NCBI RefSeq assembly: GCF_016863495.1
Contig: NZ_BOOZ01000002.1
Span: forward strand, 310,001 to 374,000
Direction of reading: 5' to 3'
Source: Micromonospora andamanensis
GTDB taxonomy: Bacteria > Actinomycetota > Actinomycetes > Mycobacteriales > Micromonosporaceae
Length of the DNA: 64,000 nt
In this document: piece by piece, positions 11,694 to 19,704 of the stretch
Layout: every line of letters starts with the position of its first letter
Numbering within the stretch: the stretch's first letter is position 1
Program-made: the position numbers and the translations under genes
The notes under the pieces: model-generated
What the model was told of the DNA's origin: nothing
The model's database searches: none
Seen by the model: the letters and a program-made list of their open reading frames with translations, nothing else

Positions 11694-12461
11694 ATGCAGG
11701 GACGGTTGCAGGACCGGGTGGCAGTGGTGACCGGGGCGGCCAGCGGTATCGGACTGGCCACCGTGCGACGGTTCGCCGCCGAGGGTGCCCGGGTGGTCTG
11801 CGTCGACGTCGACGCCGAGGCCGGACAGCGGGCGGCCGACGAGGTCGGTGGGAGTTTCGTCGCGGCCGACGTGGCCGACGAGCCGGCGGTACGCGACCTC
11901 TTCGACGGGGTGGTCGAGCGGTACGGGCGGGTGGACATCGCGTTCAACAACGCCGGGATCTCTCCGCCGGACGACGACTCCATCCTGGAGACCGGGCTGG
12001 ATGCCTGGGAACGGGTGTTGCGGGTCAACACCACGAGCGTCTACCTCTGCTGCAAGCACGTCATCCCGCACATGCGCAGGCAGGGCCGGGGCTCGATCAT
12101 CAACACCGCCTCGTTCGTGGCGCTGATGGGCGCGGCGACGTCCCAGATCGCATACACCGCGAGCAAGGGCGGGGTGTTGGCGCTCACCCGGGAACTGGGC
12201 GTGCAGTTCGCCCGGGAGGGCATCCGGGTCAACGCCCTCTGCCCGGGGCCGGTGGCCACGCCGCTGCTGCGGGAGCTGTTCGCGGCCGATCCGGAACGGG
12301 CCGCCCGTCGGCTGGTGCACGTGCCGATGGGACGGTTCGGTGAACCGACCGAGATCGCCGCCGCGGTGGCCTTCCTGGCCAGCGATGACGCCTCGTTCAT
12401 GACCGCCGCGCAGTTCGTGGTCGACGGCGGCATCACCGGCGCGTACGTCACCCCCCTGTGA
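11694..12461 (+). CDS. Short-chain dehydrogenase/reductase (SDR)
   Basis: A 255-residue classical SDR. It has the NAD-binding TGAASGIG motif near residue 13, DV at the cofactor-selecting position (VVCVDVDAEAG, favouring NAD), AFNNAGIS, a catalytic Ser in INTASFV and YTASK with catalytic Tyr and Lys, plus CPGPVATPL. ATG 11694 is preferred because GAGGAG ends 5 nt upstream; the gene starts 2 nt after the dehydrogenase stop, so the two are translationally linked. In the inferred pathway it would oxidise an alcohol (for example a gamma-glutamyl amino alcohol) to the aldehyde used by its neighbour. Other SDR roles are possible. Confidence 0.85.
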   Translation: MQGRLQDRVAVVTGAASGIGLATVRRFAAEGARVVCVDVDAEAGQRAADEVGGSFVAADVADEPAVRDLFDGVVERYGRVDIAFNNAGISPPDDDSILETGLDAWERVLRVNTTSVYLCCKHVIPHMRRQGRGSIINTASFVALMGAATSQIAYTASKGGVLALTRELGVQFAREGIRVNALCPGPVATPLLRELFAADPERAARRLVHVPMGRFGEPTEIAAAVAFLASDDASFMTAAQFVVDGGITGAYVTPL

Positions 12462-12551
12462 TCTCGCTTACCCGGAGGGTGGGCAACAGCGGTCAGCCGA
12501 GTGGACACCTGTGCTCGTCCGGAGCTGAACAGCGTCTGATCAGTCGTATGC

Positions 12552-12577
12552 GTTACGTTGCTGATCCCTCTGGGTAG
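12552..12577 (+). promoter_or_regulatory. Sigma-B/sigma-F-type promoter candidate
   Basis: GTTACG at 12552-12557 and GGGTAG at 12572-12577 are separated by 14 nt, close to the GTTT-N14-16-GGGTAT pattern used by actinobacterial SigB/SigF-class factors. It lies about 60 nt before the ATG of a gene whose product carries the phosphatase and anti-sigma modules that control such factors, so a feedback loop is plausible. Confidence 0.55.
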
Positions 12578-12635
12578 AAGGCGGGTCAGGGCATTCAATG
12601 ATCGGGCGCGGTGCGGACACGGCCGGGGAGGCTGC

Positions 12636-15600
12636 ATGAACTCGGCCCAGGGGGGCGTGGACGGTGGTCAGCCGTCCGCTGCGGAAGAGGGAATGTCTCC
12701 GCTGCTCGCGGCGGCATTCGCGGGTGGCGGAGAGATGGGGGCGCTGCTGCGCGATCGTGACTGGTCGGCCAACCCGCTCGGTCCCCCGGAGCGCTGGCCC
12801 ACCTCACTGGGCAACGCCATCAGCACGATGCTCGCCTCCAAGGCGCAGATCGCCATGTTCTGGGGCGAGGACCTGCGCGCCTTCTACAACGACGCGTACC
12901 GACCCACGATCGGTGACAAGCATCCGGCAGTGCTTGGCGAACCCGCCCGGGACCACTGGACGGAGACGTGGGACGTGTTGGGGCCGTTGCTGACCGGGGT
13001 GCTGCGCGGCGGTGAGTCGTACCAGGCCCCGGACCGTCACTTTCTGCTCAACCGGCACGGCTTCGTGGAGGACGTCTACTTCGACGTCTCGTACGACCCG
13101 ATCCGTGACGTCGACGGAACGATCAGCGGGGTGCTCTGTATCTGTAGCGAGACCACCGGGCGGGTGCTCAGCGAACGCCGGCTCCGCGTACTTGCCGAAC
13201 TCGGCTCGGAGCTGGCCGATCCGGTCGGCAGCGACGAACTCGGCCAGGTCGCGGCGACGGTGCTCGACAGGTACCGGGCCGATGTGCCGTTCGCGCTGCT
13301 CTACCTGCGGGACAGCGAGGGCTTCCTGCGCCTGACCGGGGTCAGCGGCGCCGGGACCAGCGCGGGCGATCCGCCCGCGCGGCTGATCGAGGTGGCCGCG
13401 ACCGGGGTCGGTGAGGTGCTGGCCACCGCCGACCTGCTCGGCCAGGTGCCGGCCGATGCCGCCGACGAGGCGATGGTGCTGCCGATCAGCGCGACGAACG
13501 ATCCGGTCGGCGTGCTGGTGCTGGGAGTGGCCCGGCGGCTGCCCCTCACCGAGGACTACCGCACGTTCTTCGAGCTGGTCGCCGCACAGATCTCCCGGGC
13601 GGTCGGCAAGCAGCGGGCGTACGAGCAGGAACGGGCCCGCGCCGCGGAGCTGGCCGCCCTGGACCTGGCCAAGACCAACTTCTTCGCCAACGTGAGTCAC
13701 GAGTTCCGCACCCCGCTGACCCTGGTGCTGGGCCCGTTGGAGGACCTGCTCGCCGACCCGTCGCTCAGCGAGGACTACACACAGCGGTTGACGGTCATGC
13801 ACCGCAACGCGTTGCGACTGCTGAAGCTGGTCAACACGGTGCTCGACTTCTCCCGGCTGGAGTCCGGGCGGCTGGTGGCCCACTACGAGCCCACCGACCT
13901 GGCCGACTACACCTCGCGGGTGGCCAGCACGTTCCGCTCCGCCACCGAGCGTGCCGGGTTGCGGTTCGTGGTGGACTGTCCGCCCCTGGCGGAGCCGGTG
14001 TTCGTCGATCCGGACATGTGGGAGAAGATCGTCCTCAATCTGATCTCCAACGCTCTGAAGTTCACCTTCGAGGGTGAGATCAGCATCCGGGTCCGTGCTG
14101 TTGACGGTATGGCTCGGCTGGAGGTGTCCGACACCGGGGTGGGCATCGACGCGGGCGAGCTACCGCACGTGTTCGAGCGGTTCCACCGGGTGCCGGGGGT
14201 CCGTTCGCGCAGCCACGAGGGCACCGGGATCGGTCTGGCCCTGGTCCGCGAGCTTGTCGAGATGCACGGCGGCCGGGTCAGCGCCACGAGCCGGCTCGAC
14301 GCCGGCAGCACCTTCGTGGTCACCATCCCGTTCGGTGCCGCGCACCTGCCGGCCGAACGGGTGGCCGACACCGATCACACAGTGCGGGAGCCGCGGCAGG
14401 CGCCGTTCTTCGTCGCCGAGACCGCGCAGTGGACCGCCGGCCCGGTCGCGGCCGTGTCCCACCCGACGGACGCCCCGACCATGCCGGGCGTCGACTCCCC
14501 GACGGAGTCCGTGCCGCAGCTCCCCACCGCCGCGCCCGCCGGCCGCGTCCTTGTCGTCGACGACAACCCTGATCTGCGCGAACACGTCAACCGACTGCTC
14601 GTGCCCACCTGGGAGGTGAGTACCGCCGCCGATGGGGTGGAGGCGCTGCGGCTGGCCACCGAGGAGGCGTTCGACCTGGTGCTGACCGACGTGATGATGC
14701 CGCGTCTGGACGGCTTCGGGCTGGTCGCCGCGCTGCGCGCGGACCCGCGTACCCGGTACGTGCCGATCGTGCTGCTCTCCGCCCGCGCCGGTTCGGCCGA
14801 GGAGGTCGCCGGGTTGTCGGTGGGTGCCGACGACTACCTCACCAAACCCTTCTCCGGGCAGGAGCTGATCGCCCGGGTCCGCGCCAACATGGCCCTCGGT
14901 CAACTGCGCAACCAGATCATCCGGCGGCTGCGGGCGCTCGCGGACGCCGCGGTCGCGGTCAACACCGCCCGCTCCACCGCCGACGTGCTCCAGGTCGCCG
15001 CCCGCCACGCGTTGAGTCTCGCCGAAGCTGTCCGGGTGGTGGTCTCCGCCGGTGGGGCGCGCTACGAGGCCGACGCCGGTGGGGCCAGCAGCGTCGAGCC
15101 GTCGTTCGTCCTGCCGTTGACCGGGGTGGCCGACCAGCCGCTCGGTGAGCTGCGGGTGTGGCATCCGGCCGCCGAGAGCGCCGACGCCGACGAGGCCGCG
15201 TTGACGCAGCTCGCCCGCCTGGTCGGGGTGCGCATGGAGAACGCCCAGCTCTACGAGGTCGAGCACCGGATCGCCACCACCCTCCAGCACAGCCTGCTGC
15301 CTCGCACCCTGCCCCAGTTGCCCGGAGCCGTGGTGGCCAGCCGTTACCTGCCGGGTAGCGCGGACGTCGAGGTGGGCGGCGACTGGTACGACGTGGTGGC
15401 CCGGGACGACGACGAACTCGTGCTTGTCATCGGCGACGTGGTCGGCAAGGGGGTGCCGGCGGCGGCGGCCATGGGCCAGCTACGCAACGCGCTGCGCGCG
15501 TACGTGCTGGAGGGCTTCGACCCCGGCGAGTCGCTGACCCGGCTGAACCGGCTGGTGGGCTCCACCGAGTCACGCTCGTTCGCGACTGTCTTCTGCCTGT

Positions 15601-16340
15601 GGTTCAGTCCCCGCACGGGTCGGCTGCGCTACGCCAGCGCCGGGCACCCGTCGCCCCTGGTGATCCGGGGAGACGACGTCGCGTTCCTGCACGGCCGGGC
15701 GCTCGGGCCGCCGGTCGGCGCCATCGCCGGCACCGAGTACGAGACCGTCTCGGGCGAGCTGCGGGCCGGAGATCGGTTGCTGCTCTACACCGACGGCCTG
15801 ATCGAGGACCGGGAGGTCGGCATCGACGACTCGCTGGCCCTGCTGCGTGCCGACGCGGCCCGGTCGGGTGAGCACGTGGCCGACCTGATCGACGCGGTGG
15901 TGGCGCGGGTCGCCGGCCGGCTCCGACGGGACGACGTGGCGGTTCTCGCCCTGGAGGCGGTCGAACTCAACCGCTTCGAGCTGCGGCTGCCCGCCGACCC
16001 GACCCGGCTGAGCGTGCTGCGCAAGCGGCTGGAGGACTTCCTCGTCGCGCACCGGGTGGGCGAGACGGACCTGTTCGACCTGACCGTGGCGGTCTCCGAG
16101 GCGGCGGCGAACGCCATCGAACACCCGGTCGACCCGGTGGAGCCGGTGGTCGAGGTCGAGGTGCGGGTGGAGGACCGCACCGTGGTGGCGACGGTGTGCG
16201 ACAGCGGACGGTGGCGCGAGTCGACAGGTTCGGGCTTCCGGGGTCGTGGGCTGTCGCTGATCCGGGCACTCGGGGATCTTTCGGTCGAGCACACCCCGCA
16301 GGGGACGCGGGTCACCCTGCGCCGGGAGCTGAGCGCGTAG
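12636..16340 (+). CDS. Multi-domain sensor kinase / response regulator / PP2C phosphatase / anti-sigma kinase
   Basis: A 1,234-residue cytoplasmic signalling protein. In order it has a PAS-like sensor (about 35-180), a GAF domain (about 190-335), HisKA with phospho-acceptor His355 in NVSHEFRTPL, a HATPase (N-box NLISNALKF, DTGVGID, GTGIGLAL), a REC domain (about 630-750, acceptor Asp685 in LTDVMMPRLDG, KPF lysine), a short GAF-like stretch, a SpoIIE-type PP2C phosphatase (about 895-1090: GGDWYDVV, GDVVGKGVPAA, YTDGLIEDRE) and a C-terminal RsbW-like HATPase (about 1100-1230). It therefore links a two-component relay to sigma-factor partner switching. GGGGAG ends 5 nt before ATG 12636. A SigB-type promoter lies upstream and a STAS anti-anti-sigma gene converges on it. 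Confidence 0.88.
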   Translation: MNSAQGGVDGGQPSAAEEGMSPLLAAAFAGGGEMGALLRDRDWSANPLGPPERWPTSLGNAISTMLASKAQIAMFWGEDLRAFYNDAYRPTIGDKHPAVLGEPARDHWTETWDVLGPLLTGVLRGGESYQAPDRHFLLNRHGFVEDVYFDVSYDPIRDVDGTISGVLCICSETTGRVLSERRLRVLAELGSELADPVGSDELGQVAATVLDRYRADVPFALLYLRDSEGFLRLTGVSGAGTSAGDPPARLIEVAATGVGEVLATADLLGQVPADAADEAMVLPISATNDPVGVLVLGVARRLPLTEDYRTFFELVAAQISRAVGKQRAYEQERARAAELAALDLAKTNFFANVSHEFRTPLTLVLGPLEDLLADPSLSEDYTQRLTVMHRNALRLLKLVNTVLDFSRLESGRLVAHYEPTDLADYTSRVASTFRSATERAGLRFVVDCPPLAEPVFVDPDMWEKIVLNLISNALKFTFEGEISIRVRAVDGMARLEVSDTGVGIDAGELPHVFERFHRVPGVRSRSHEGTGIGLALVRELVEMHGGRVSATSRLDAGSTFVVTIPFGAAHLPAERVADTDHTVREPRQAPFFVAETAQWTAGPVAAVSHPTDAPTMPGVDSPTESVPQLPTAAPAGRVLVVDDNPDLREHVNRLLVPTWEVSTAADGVEALRLATEEAFDLVLTDVMMPRLDGFGLVAALRADPRTRYVPIVLLSARAGSAEEVAGLSVGADDYLTKPFSGQELIARVRANMALGQLRNQIIRRLRALADAAVAVNTARSTADVLQVAARHALSLAEAVRVVVSAGGARYEADAGGASSVEPSFVLPLTGVADQPLGELRVWHPAAESADADEAALTQLARLVGVRMENAQLYEVEHRIATTLQHSLLPRTLPQLPGAVVASRYLPGSADVEVGGDWYDVVARDDDELVLVIGDVVGKGVPAAAAMGQLRNALRAYVLEGFDPGESLTRLNRLVGSTESRSFATVFCLWFSPRTGRLRYASAGHPSPLVIRGDDVAFLHGRALGPPVGAIAGTEYETVSGELRAGDRLLLYTDGLIEDREVGIDDSLALLRADAARSGEHVADLIDAVVARVAGRLRRDDVAVLALEAVELNRFELRLPADPTRLSVLRKRLEDFLVAHRVGETDLFDLTVAVSEAAANAIEHPVDPVEPVVEVEVRVEDRTVVATVCDSGRWRESTGSGFRGRGLSLIRALGDLSVEHTPQGTRVTLRRELSA

Positions 16341-16343
16341 TCG

Positions 16344-16373
16344 GGCGCCGGTCGGTCCGAGCCGGCCGGCGCC
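16344..16373. terminator. Bidirectional terminator between convergent genes
   Basis: GGCGCCGG at 16344-16351 pairs with CCGGCGCC at 16366-16373. It sits in the 51-bp gap between the stop codons of the multi-domain kinase and the convergent STAS gene. Confidence 0.5.
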
Positions 16374-16391
16374 GGACGCGACAGGCGCGGA

Positions 16392-16706
16392 TCAGGCCGG
16401 ATGGAGCCAGGGTTGACTGCCCAGGCCGGCGATCTCCAGTACCCGACTGACCTGCCGGGACGGCAGCACCGTCAACGTGTCCGGGTAATGGCCGGCGAGC
16501 CGGACCACCGCATGGATGGCCGCCGAGTCGAAGAAGGTGACCGCCCGCAGGTCGAGGGTCACCCGGCCGGCCGGCTCACCGAGCACGGTCTGGAGCATGG
16601 TGTCGGCGGTGGCCATGTCGACCTCGCCGGTGACCACCACGCTCAGATGATCACCATTGGTCTCCGCGCTGGCGGAGAAAATGGGAGGTGCGCCCCCTTG
16701 ATCCAC
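16392..16706 (-). CDS. STAS-domain anti-sigma factor antagonist
   Basis: A 104-residue single STAS domain. The VVVTGEVDMATADTM strand-helix and VTFFDSAAIHAVVRL carry the family fold, and the Ser in DSAAI is the expected phosphorylation site for a partner-switching kinase. When unphosphorylated such proteins bind an RsbW-type anti-sigma factor and free the sigma factor. GTG 16706 has AAGG about 7 nt upstream; the open frame running on to 17063 lies opposite map and is not coding. It converges on the gene for a protein with both an RsbW-like kinase and a PP2C phosphatase, a natural partner, though pairing is inferred. Confidence 0.82.
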   Translation of the reverse strand: MDQGGAPPIFSASAETNGDHLSVVVTGEVDMATADTMLQTVLGEPAGRVTLDLRAVTFFDSAAIHAVVRLAGHYPDTLTVLPSRQVSRVLEIAGLGSQPWLHPA

Positions 16707-16800
16707 GCAGACACCTTGACACAGTGCTTGTGGCAGGGCAACAACCGCTCGCAGCGGCCGGTGGTGGGGGTCACTACGGGGGCGGCGATAGGCTTGTGTC

Positions 16801-17658
16801 ATGACCGTCCGTGCGCCGCTGACCCCCGGCACGCTCTCCCCGTGGCGGCCGGTACCCGCCCACATCACCCGGCCGGAGTACGTCGGCAAGAAGGCCCCCC
16901 GACCCTGGCAGGGGTCGCACGTCCAGACGCCGGAGACCATCGAGAAGATGCGACTGGCGGGCCGGATCGCTGCCCAGGCGGTGCAGTTGGCGGGGGAGCA
17001 CTGCAAACCCGGCGTGACCACTGACGAGATCGACCAGGTGGTGCACGACTTCCTCATCGACAACGGCGCCTACCCGTCGACGCTTGGCTACCGGGGCTTC
17101 CCGAAGTCCTGCTGCACCAGCCTCAACGAGGTGATCTGCCACGGCATCCCCGACACGACAACGCTCGCCGACGGCGACATCATCAACGTCGACGTCACCG
17201 CGTACATCGGTGGGGTGCACGGCGACACGGACGCGACGTTCTGCGTCGGCGAGGTCAGCGAGGAGAACCGACTGCTCGTCGAGCGGACCCACGAGGCGAT
17301 GATGCGGGGGATCCGGGCGGTCGCCCCGGGTCGGCAGATCAACGTGATCGGCCGGGTCATCGAGTCGTACGCGAAGCGTTTCGGCTACGGCGTCGTCCGC
17401 GACTTCACCGGGCACGGCATCGGCGAGGCGTTCCACAGCGGGCTCTACGTACCGCACTACGACAGTCCGCGCCCCACCGACGTGATGGAGCCGGGAATGA
17501 CCTTCACCATCGAGCCGATGATCACGCTCGGCACCTACCAGTACGACCTCTGGGACGACGGCTGGACGGTGGTCACCAAGGACCGGAAGTGGACCGCCCA
17601 GTTCGAGCACACAGTGCTGGTGACCGAGGACGGCCACGAGATCCTGACGCTGCCATGA
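16801..17658 (+). CDS. map: Methionine aminopeptidase, type I
   Basis: A 285-residue enzyme that removes the initiator methionine from new proteins in the cytosol. The five metal ligands are Asp131, Asp142, His205, Glu238 and Glu269, the same numbering as I recall for the mycobacterial MetAP1c enzyme. The 40-residue N-terminal extension carries the PxxP-like stretch of that class and has no zinc-finger cysteines. ATG 16801 follows a TAGGCT -10 box (16789-16794) by 6 nt, so the message is probably leaderless. The stop overlaps the start of the VIT1 transporter gene. Confidence 0.95.
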   Translation: MTVRAPLTPGTLSPWRPVPAHITRPEYVGKKAPRPWQGSHVQTPETIEKMRLAGRIAAQAVQLAGEHCKPGVTTDEIDQVVHDFLIDNGAYPSTLGYRGFPKSCCTSLNEVICHGIPDTTTLADGDIINVDVTAYIGGVHGDTDATFCVGEVSEENRLLVERTHEAMMRGIRAVAPGRQINVIGRVIESYAKRFGYGVVRDFTGHGIGEAFHSGLYVPHYDSPRPTDVMEPGMTFTIEPMITLGTYQYDLWDDGWTVVTKDRKWTAQFEHTVLVTEDGHEILTLP

Positions 17659-18371
17659 CCGAGACCCCGGCGGCGCTGCGCGAGCACCACCACGCCGACG
17701 TGTCCGGCGGCTGGCTGCGCCCGGCTGTGTTCGGTGCGATGGACGGCCTGGTCACCAACATCGCCCTGATCGCCGGGGTGGGTGGCGGTGGCGTCTCGCC
17801 CCACACCATCGTGCTCACCGGCACCGCCGGCCTGGTCGCCGGCGCCATCTCGATGGCGCTCGGTGAATACACGAGCGTGCGGTCCGCCAACGAGCAGATC
17901 GCCGCCGAGGTGGCCAAGGAGCGACAGGAACTGGAGCGTCACCCGGAGGCCGAGGCCCGGGAACTCGCCGACATGTGGGTCGCGCGGGGCCTGCCGGAGG
18001 ACCTCGCCATCCAGGTCGCCGAGGCGGTACGCAGCCAACCGGAGCAGGCGCTGCGGATGCACGTGCAGGAGGAACTGGGCGTCAACCCGGACGAACAACC
18101 CGATCCGTGGAAGGCGGCGCTCTCGTCGTTCCTCTGCTTCTCCGTCGGGGCGCTGGTGCCGCTGCTGCCGTACCTGTTCGGGGCGACAAGCCTGGTGCTG
18201 GCCCTGGCGATCGGCGGGCTCGGGCTCTTCGTCGCCGGTGCCGTCGTCTCCCGGTTCACCAACCGCCGGTGGTGGTCGGGCGGGTTGCGCCAATTGCTGC
18301 TCGGCGCCGCCGCCGCGGTGGCGACATACCTGATCGGCACGCTCATCGGGGTGCAGGGCGGCCTCGGCTGA
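17655..18371 (+). CDS. VIT1/CCC1 family iron/manganese transporter
   Basis: A 238-residue membrane protein of the VIT1/CCC1 family, which moves Fe2+ or Mn2+ across membranes. [20 protein letters not shown] is the first transmembrane helix with the family Asp-Gly motif, followed by [16 protein letters not shown]. The cytoplasmic metal-binding domain is rich in Glu (about residues 75-140), and three helices lie at the C-terminus. ATG 17655 overlaps the map stop codon (ATGA), giving translational coupling. It ends 1 nt before the end of a convergent gene. Metal preference is unknown. Confidence 0.88.
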   Translation: MTETPAALREHHHADVSGGWLRPAVFGAMDGLVTNIALIAGVGGGGVSPHTIVLTGTAGLVAGAISMALGEYTSVRSANEQIAAEVAKERQELERHPEAEARELADMWVARGLPEDLAIQVAEAVRSQPEQALRMHVQEELGVNPDEQPDPWKAALSSFLCFSVGALVPLLPYLFGATSLVLALAIGGLGLFVAGAVVSRFTNRRWWSGGLRQLLLGAAAAVATYLIGTLIGVQGGLG

Positions 18372-18372
18372 G

Positions 18373-19149
18373 TCAGCCGTCGAGCAGGTCGTCGATGGTG
18401 CCGTCGACGGGGCGGCCCCGGGCGGTGAGTTCCGCCGACTGGCGGGCCAGCACGGCACCCACCTCGGTCATGTCCGCGCCGGCCAGCCCGGTCCGCCGCA
18501 CCGCGTCGCCCGGATCCCGGAAGTAGGTACGGCTGAGCAGCCCGCTGACCGTGGCCGCGCCGAGCCGGGCCTCGCCGAGCATCAGCAGAGCCTGGTCCGT
18601 CTCGTACCACTCGGCCAGTCGGGCGGCCCGGGCATGTGCGGCGCTGCCCCGGTACCACGCCCTGCGGGCGGCCGAGGTGAACTCGGCCGGGCGGGCCCGG
18701 GCCAGCCGGCCGAGGTGCTCGTCGCGCAGCGTGGCCAACCATCCGGTCGGGTCGTGCAGCGCCCGCGTGGTCACGTACCGGTCGGCGGTCAGCGGCCACC
18801 GGCTGGTCAGCTGCCGGGCCTGACGCAGCCGCTCCTCGGCGGCGACCACTGTCAGGTCGACGAGCACGCCGTCCACCCGGCGGGTCGCCGGCGGTGGTCC
18901 GGTGCCCGGCCGGTAGGTGGCCACCAGCAGCCCCACCTCGCCGTCGCCACCGCCGTCATCGTCGCCGTGGGCCAACGGACCGTGGACCGCGACCGCGAGC
19001 ACGTCGGCCGGAAAGCGCCGCCGGATGGCCACGGCGACCCGCTCGGCCACGTCCCACCGGGGATCGTCCCGGTGTTCCTGAACACCGTCCACGTCGACCA
19101 CCCCGCGATCGCGCACCCACACCGTCGCCGACAGCGACGTCCCGGTCAC
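18373..19149 (-). CDS. Nucleotidyltransferase-like protein, degenerate
   Basis: A 258-residue protein whose first 110 residues look like a pol-beta-type minimal nucleotidyltransferase. VAVHGPLAHGDDD resembles the hG[GS] loop, EVGLLVA sits where D-x-D is expected, and GVLVDLTVV holds a possible third carboxylate. The D-x-D is not conserved, so catalysis is doubtful. The helical C-terminal half (WYETDQALLMLGEARLGAATV) resembles the substrate domain of aminoglycoside-type members. GTG 19149 follows a minus-strand TAGGGT box by 5 nt, suggesting a leaderless mRNA. It may be a regulatory or inactive member. Confidence 0.6.
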   Translation of the reverse strand: MTGTSLSATVWVRDRGVVDVDGVQEHRDDPRWDVAERVAVAIRRRFPADVLAVAVHGPLAHGDDDGGGDGEVGLLVATYRPGTGPPPATRRVDGVLVDLTVVAAEERLRQARQLTSRWPLTADRYVTTRALHDPTGWLATLRDEHLGRLARARPAEFTSAARRAWYRGSAAHARAARLAEWYETDQALLMLGEARLGAATVSGLLSRTYFRDPGDAVRRTGLAGADMTEVGAVLARQSAELTARGRPVDGTIDDLLDG

Positions 19150-19199
19150 CGCACACCCTAAGCCCTGCGCCGGCCCGGGACGCTCAGCGTGATGTCAGA

Positions 19200-19676
19200 T
19201 CATGTTCGTGGTTCGTCGGGCACCAGGCGGAAGATCCGGATCTCCCGGCCGCCGGCTCGCTCCACGTACGTTTCGTAGGCCGGCCACTCGTCGACCAGGA
19301 GCCGCCACAGTCGGTCGCGTTCGGCGCCCGTGGCCACCTCGGCGCGAACCGGGATCCGACGTCCCTTGACGTCCACCTCGGCTCTCGGTTCGGCGAGCAG
19401 GTTCAGCGACCACGCCGGCTGATGAGCCTGGCCCCAGTTCGAGCCGACCACCACGTAACAGTCCCCGTCGGGCACGTAGAGCAGCGGGTTGCTGCGCGGT
19501 AGACCGGACCTGCGGCCGGTTGTGGTGATCACCAGGGACGGTACGAGCCCGAGGGCGACCACCCGTCCCCGGGTCAGTCGTCCGACGGCCCGGTCGACAG
19601 GTACCAGCAGCCGGATGGTGGCACCGAACCAGCGGTGCCGACCGACCCGGCGGGTGAGGCTTCCCAGAACGGACAT
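19200..19676 (-). CDS. Nitroreductase/deazaflavin (F420)-dependent oxidoreductase family protein
   Basis: A 158-residue split beta-barrel protein of the DUF385/Ddn-like family, which uses F420H2 to reduce varied substrates. Visible motifs are LVITTTGRRSGLPRSNPLLYV, then VVVGSNWGQAHQPAWSLNLLAEPRAEVDVKG, both typical of the family, and WRLLVDEWPAYETYVERA at the end. ATG 19676 starts the conserved region and has a CAGACT -10-like box 6 nt upstream on the minus strand. It lies 50 nt before the nucleotidyltransferase-like gene on the same strand. Its substrate is unknown. Confidence 0.83.
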   Translation of the reverse strand: MSVLGSLTRRVGRHRWFGATIRLLVPVDRAVGRLTRGRVVALGLVPSLVITTTGRRSGLPRSNPLLYVPDGDCYVVVGSNWGQAHQPAWSLNLLAEPRAEVDVKGRRIPVRAEVATGAERDRLWRLLVDEWPAYETYVERAGGREIRIFRLVPDEPRT

Positions 19677-19704
19677 CCGCACAGTCTGGGGTGCCGGGTG
19701 CCGG

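Noticed and set aside
16707..17063. Upstream extension of the STAS gene's open frame
   Set aside because: It lies opposite the map promoter and N-terminal codons; the STAS fold begins at GTG 16706.
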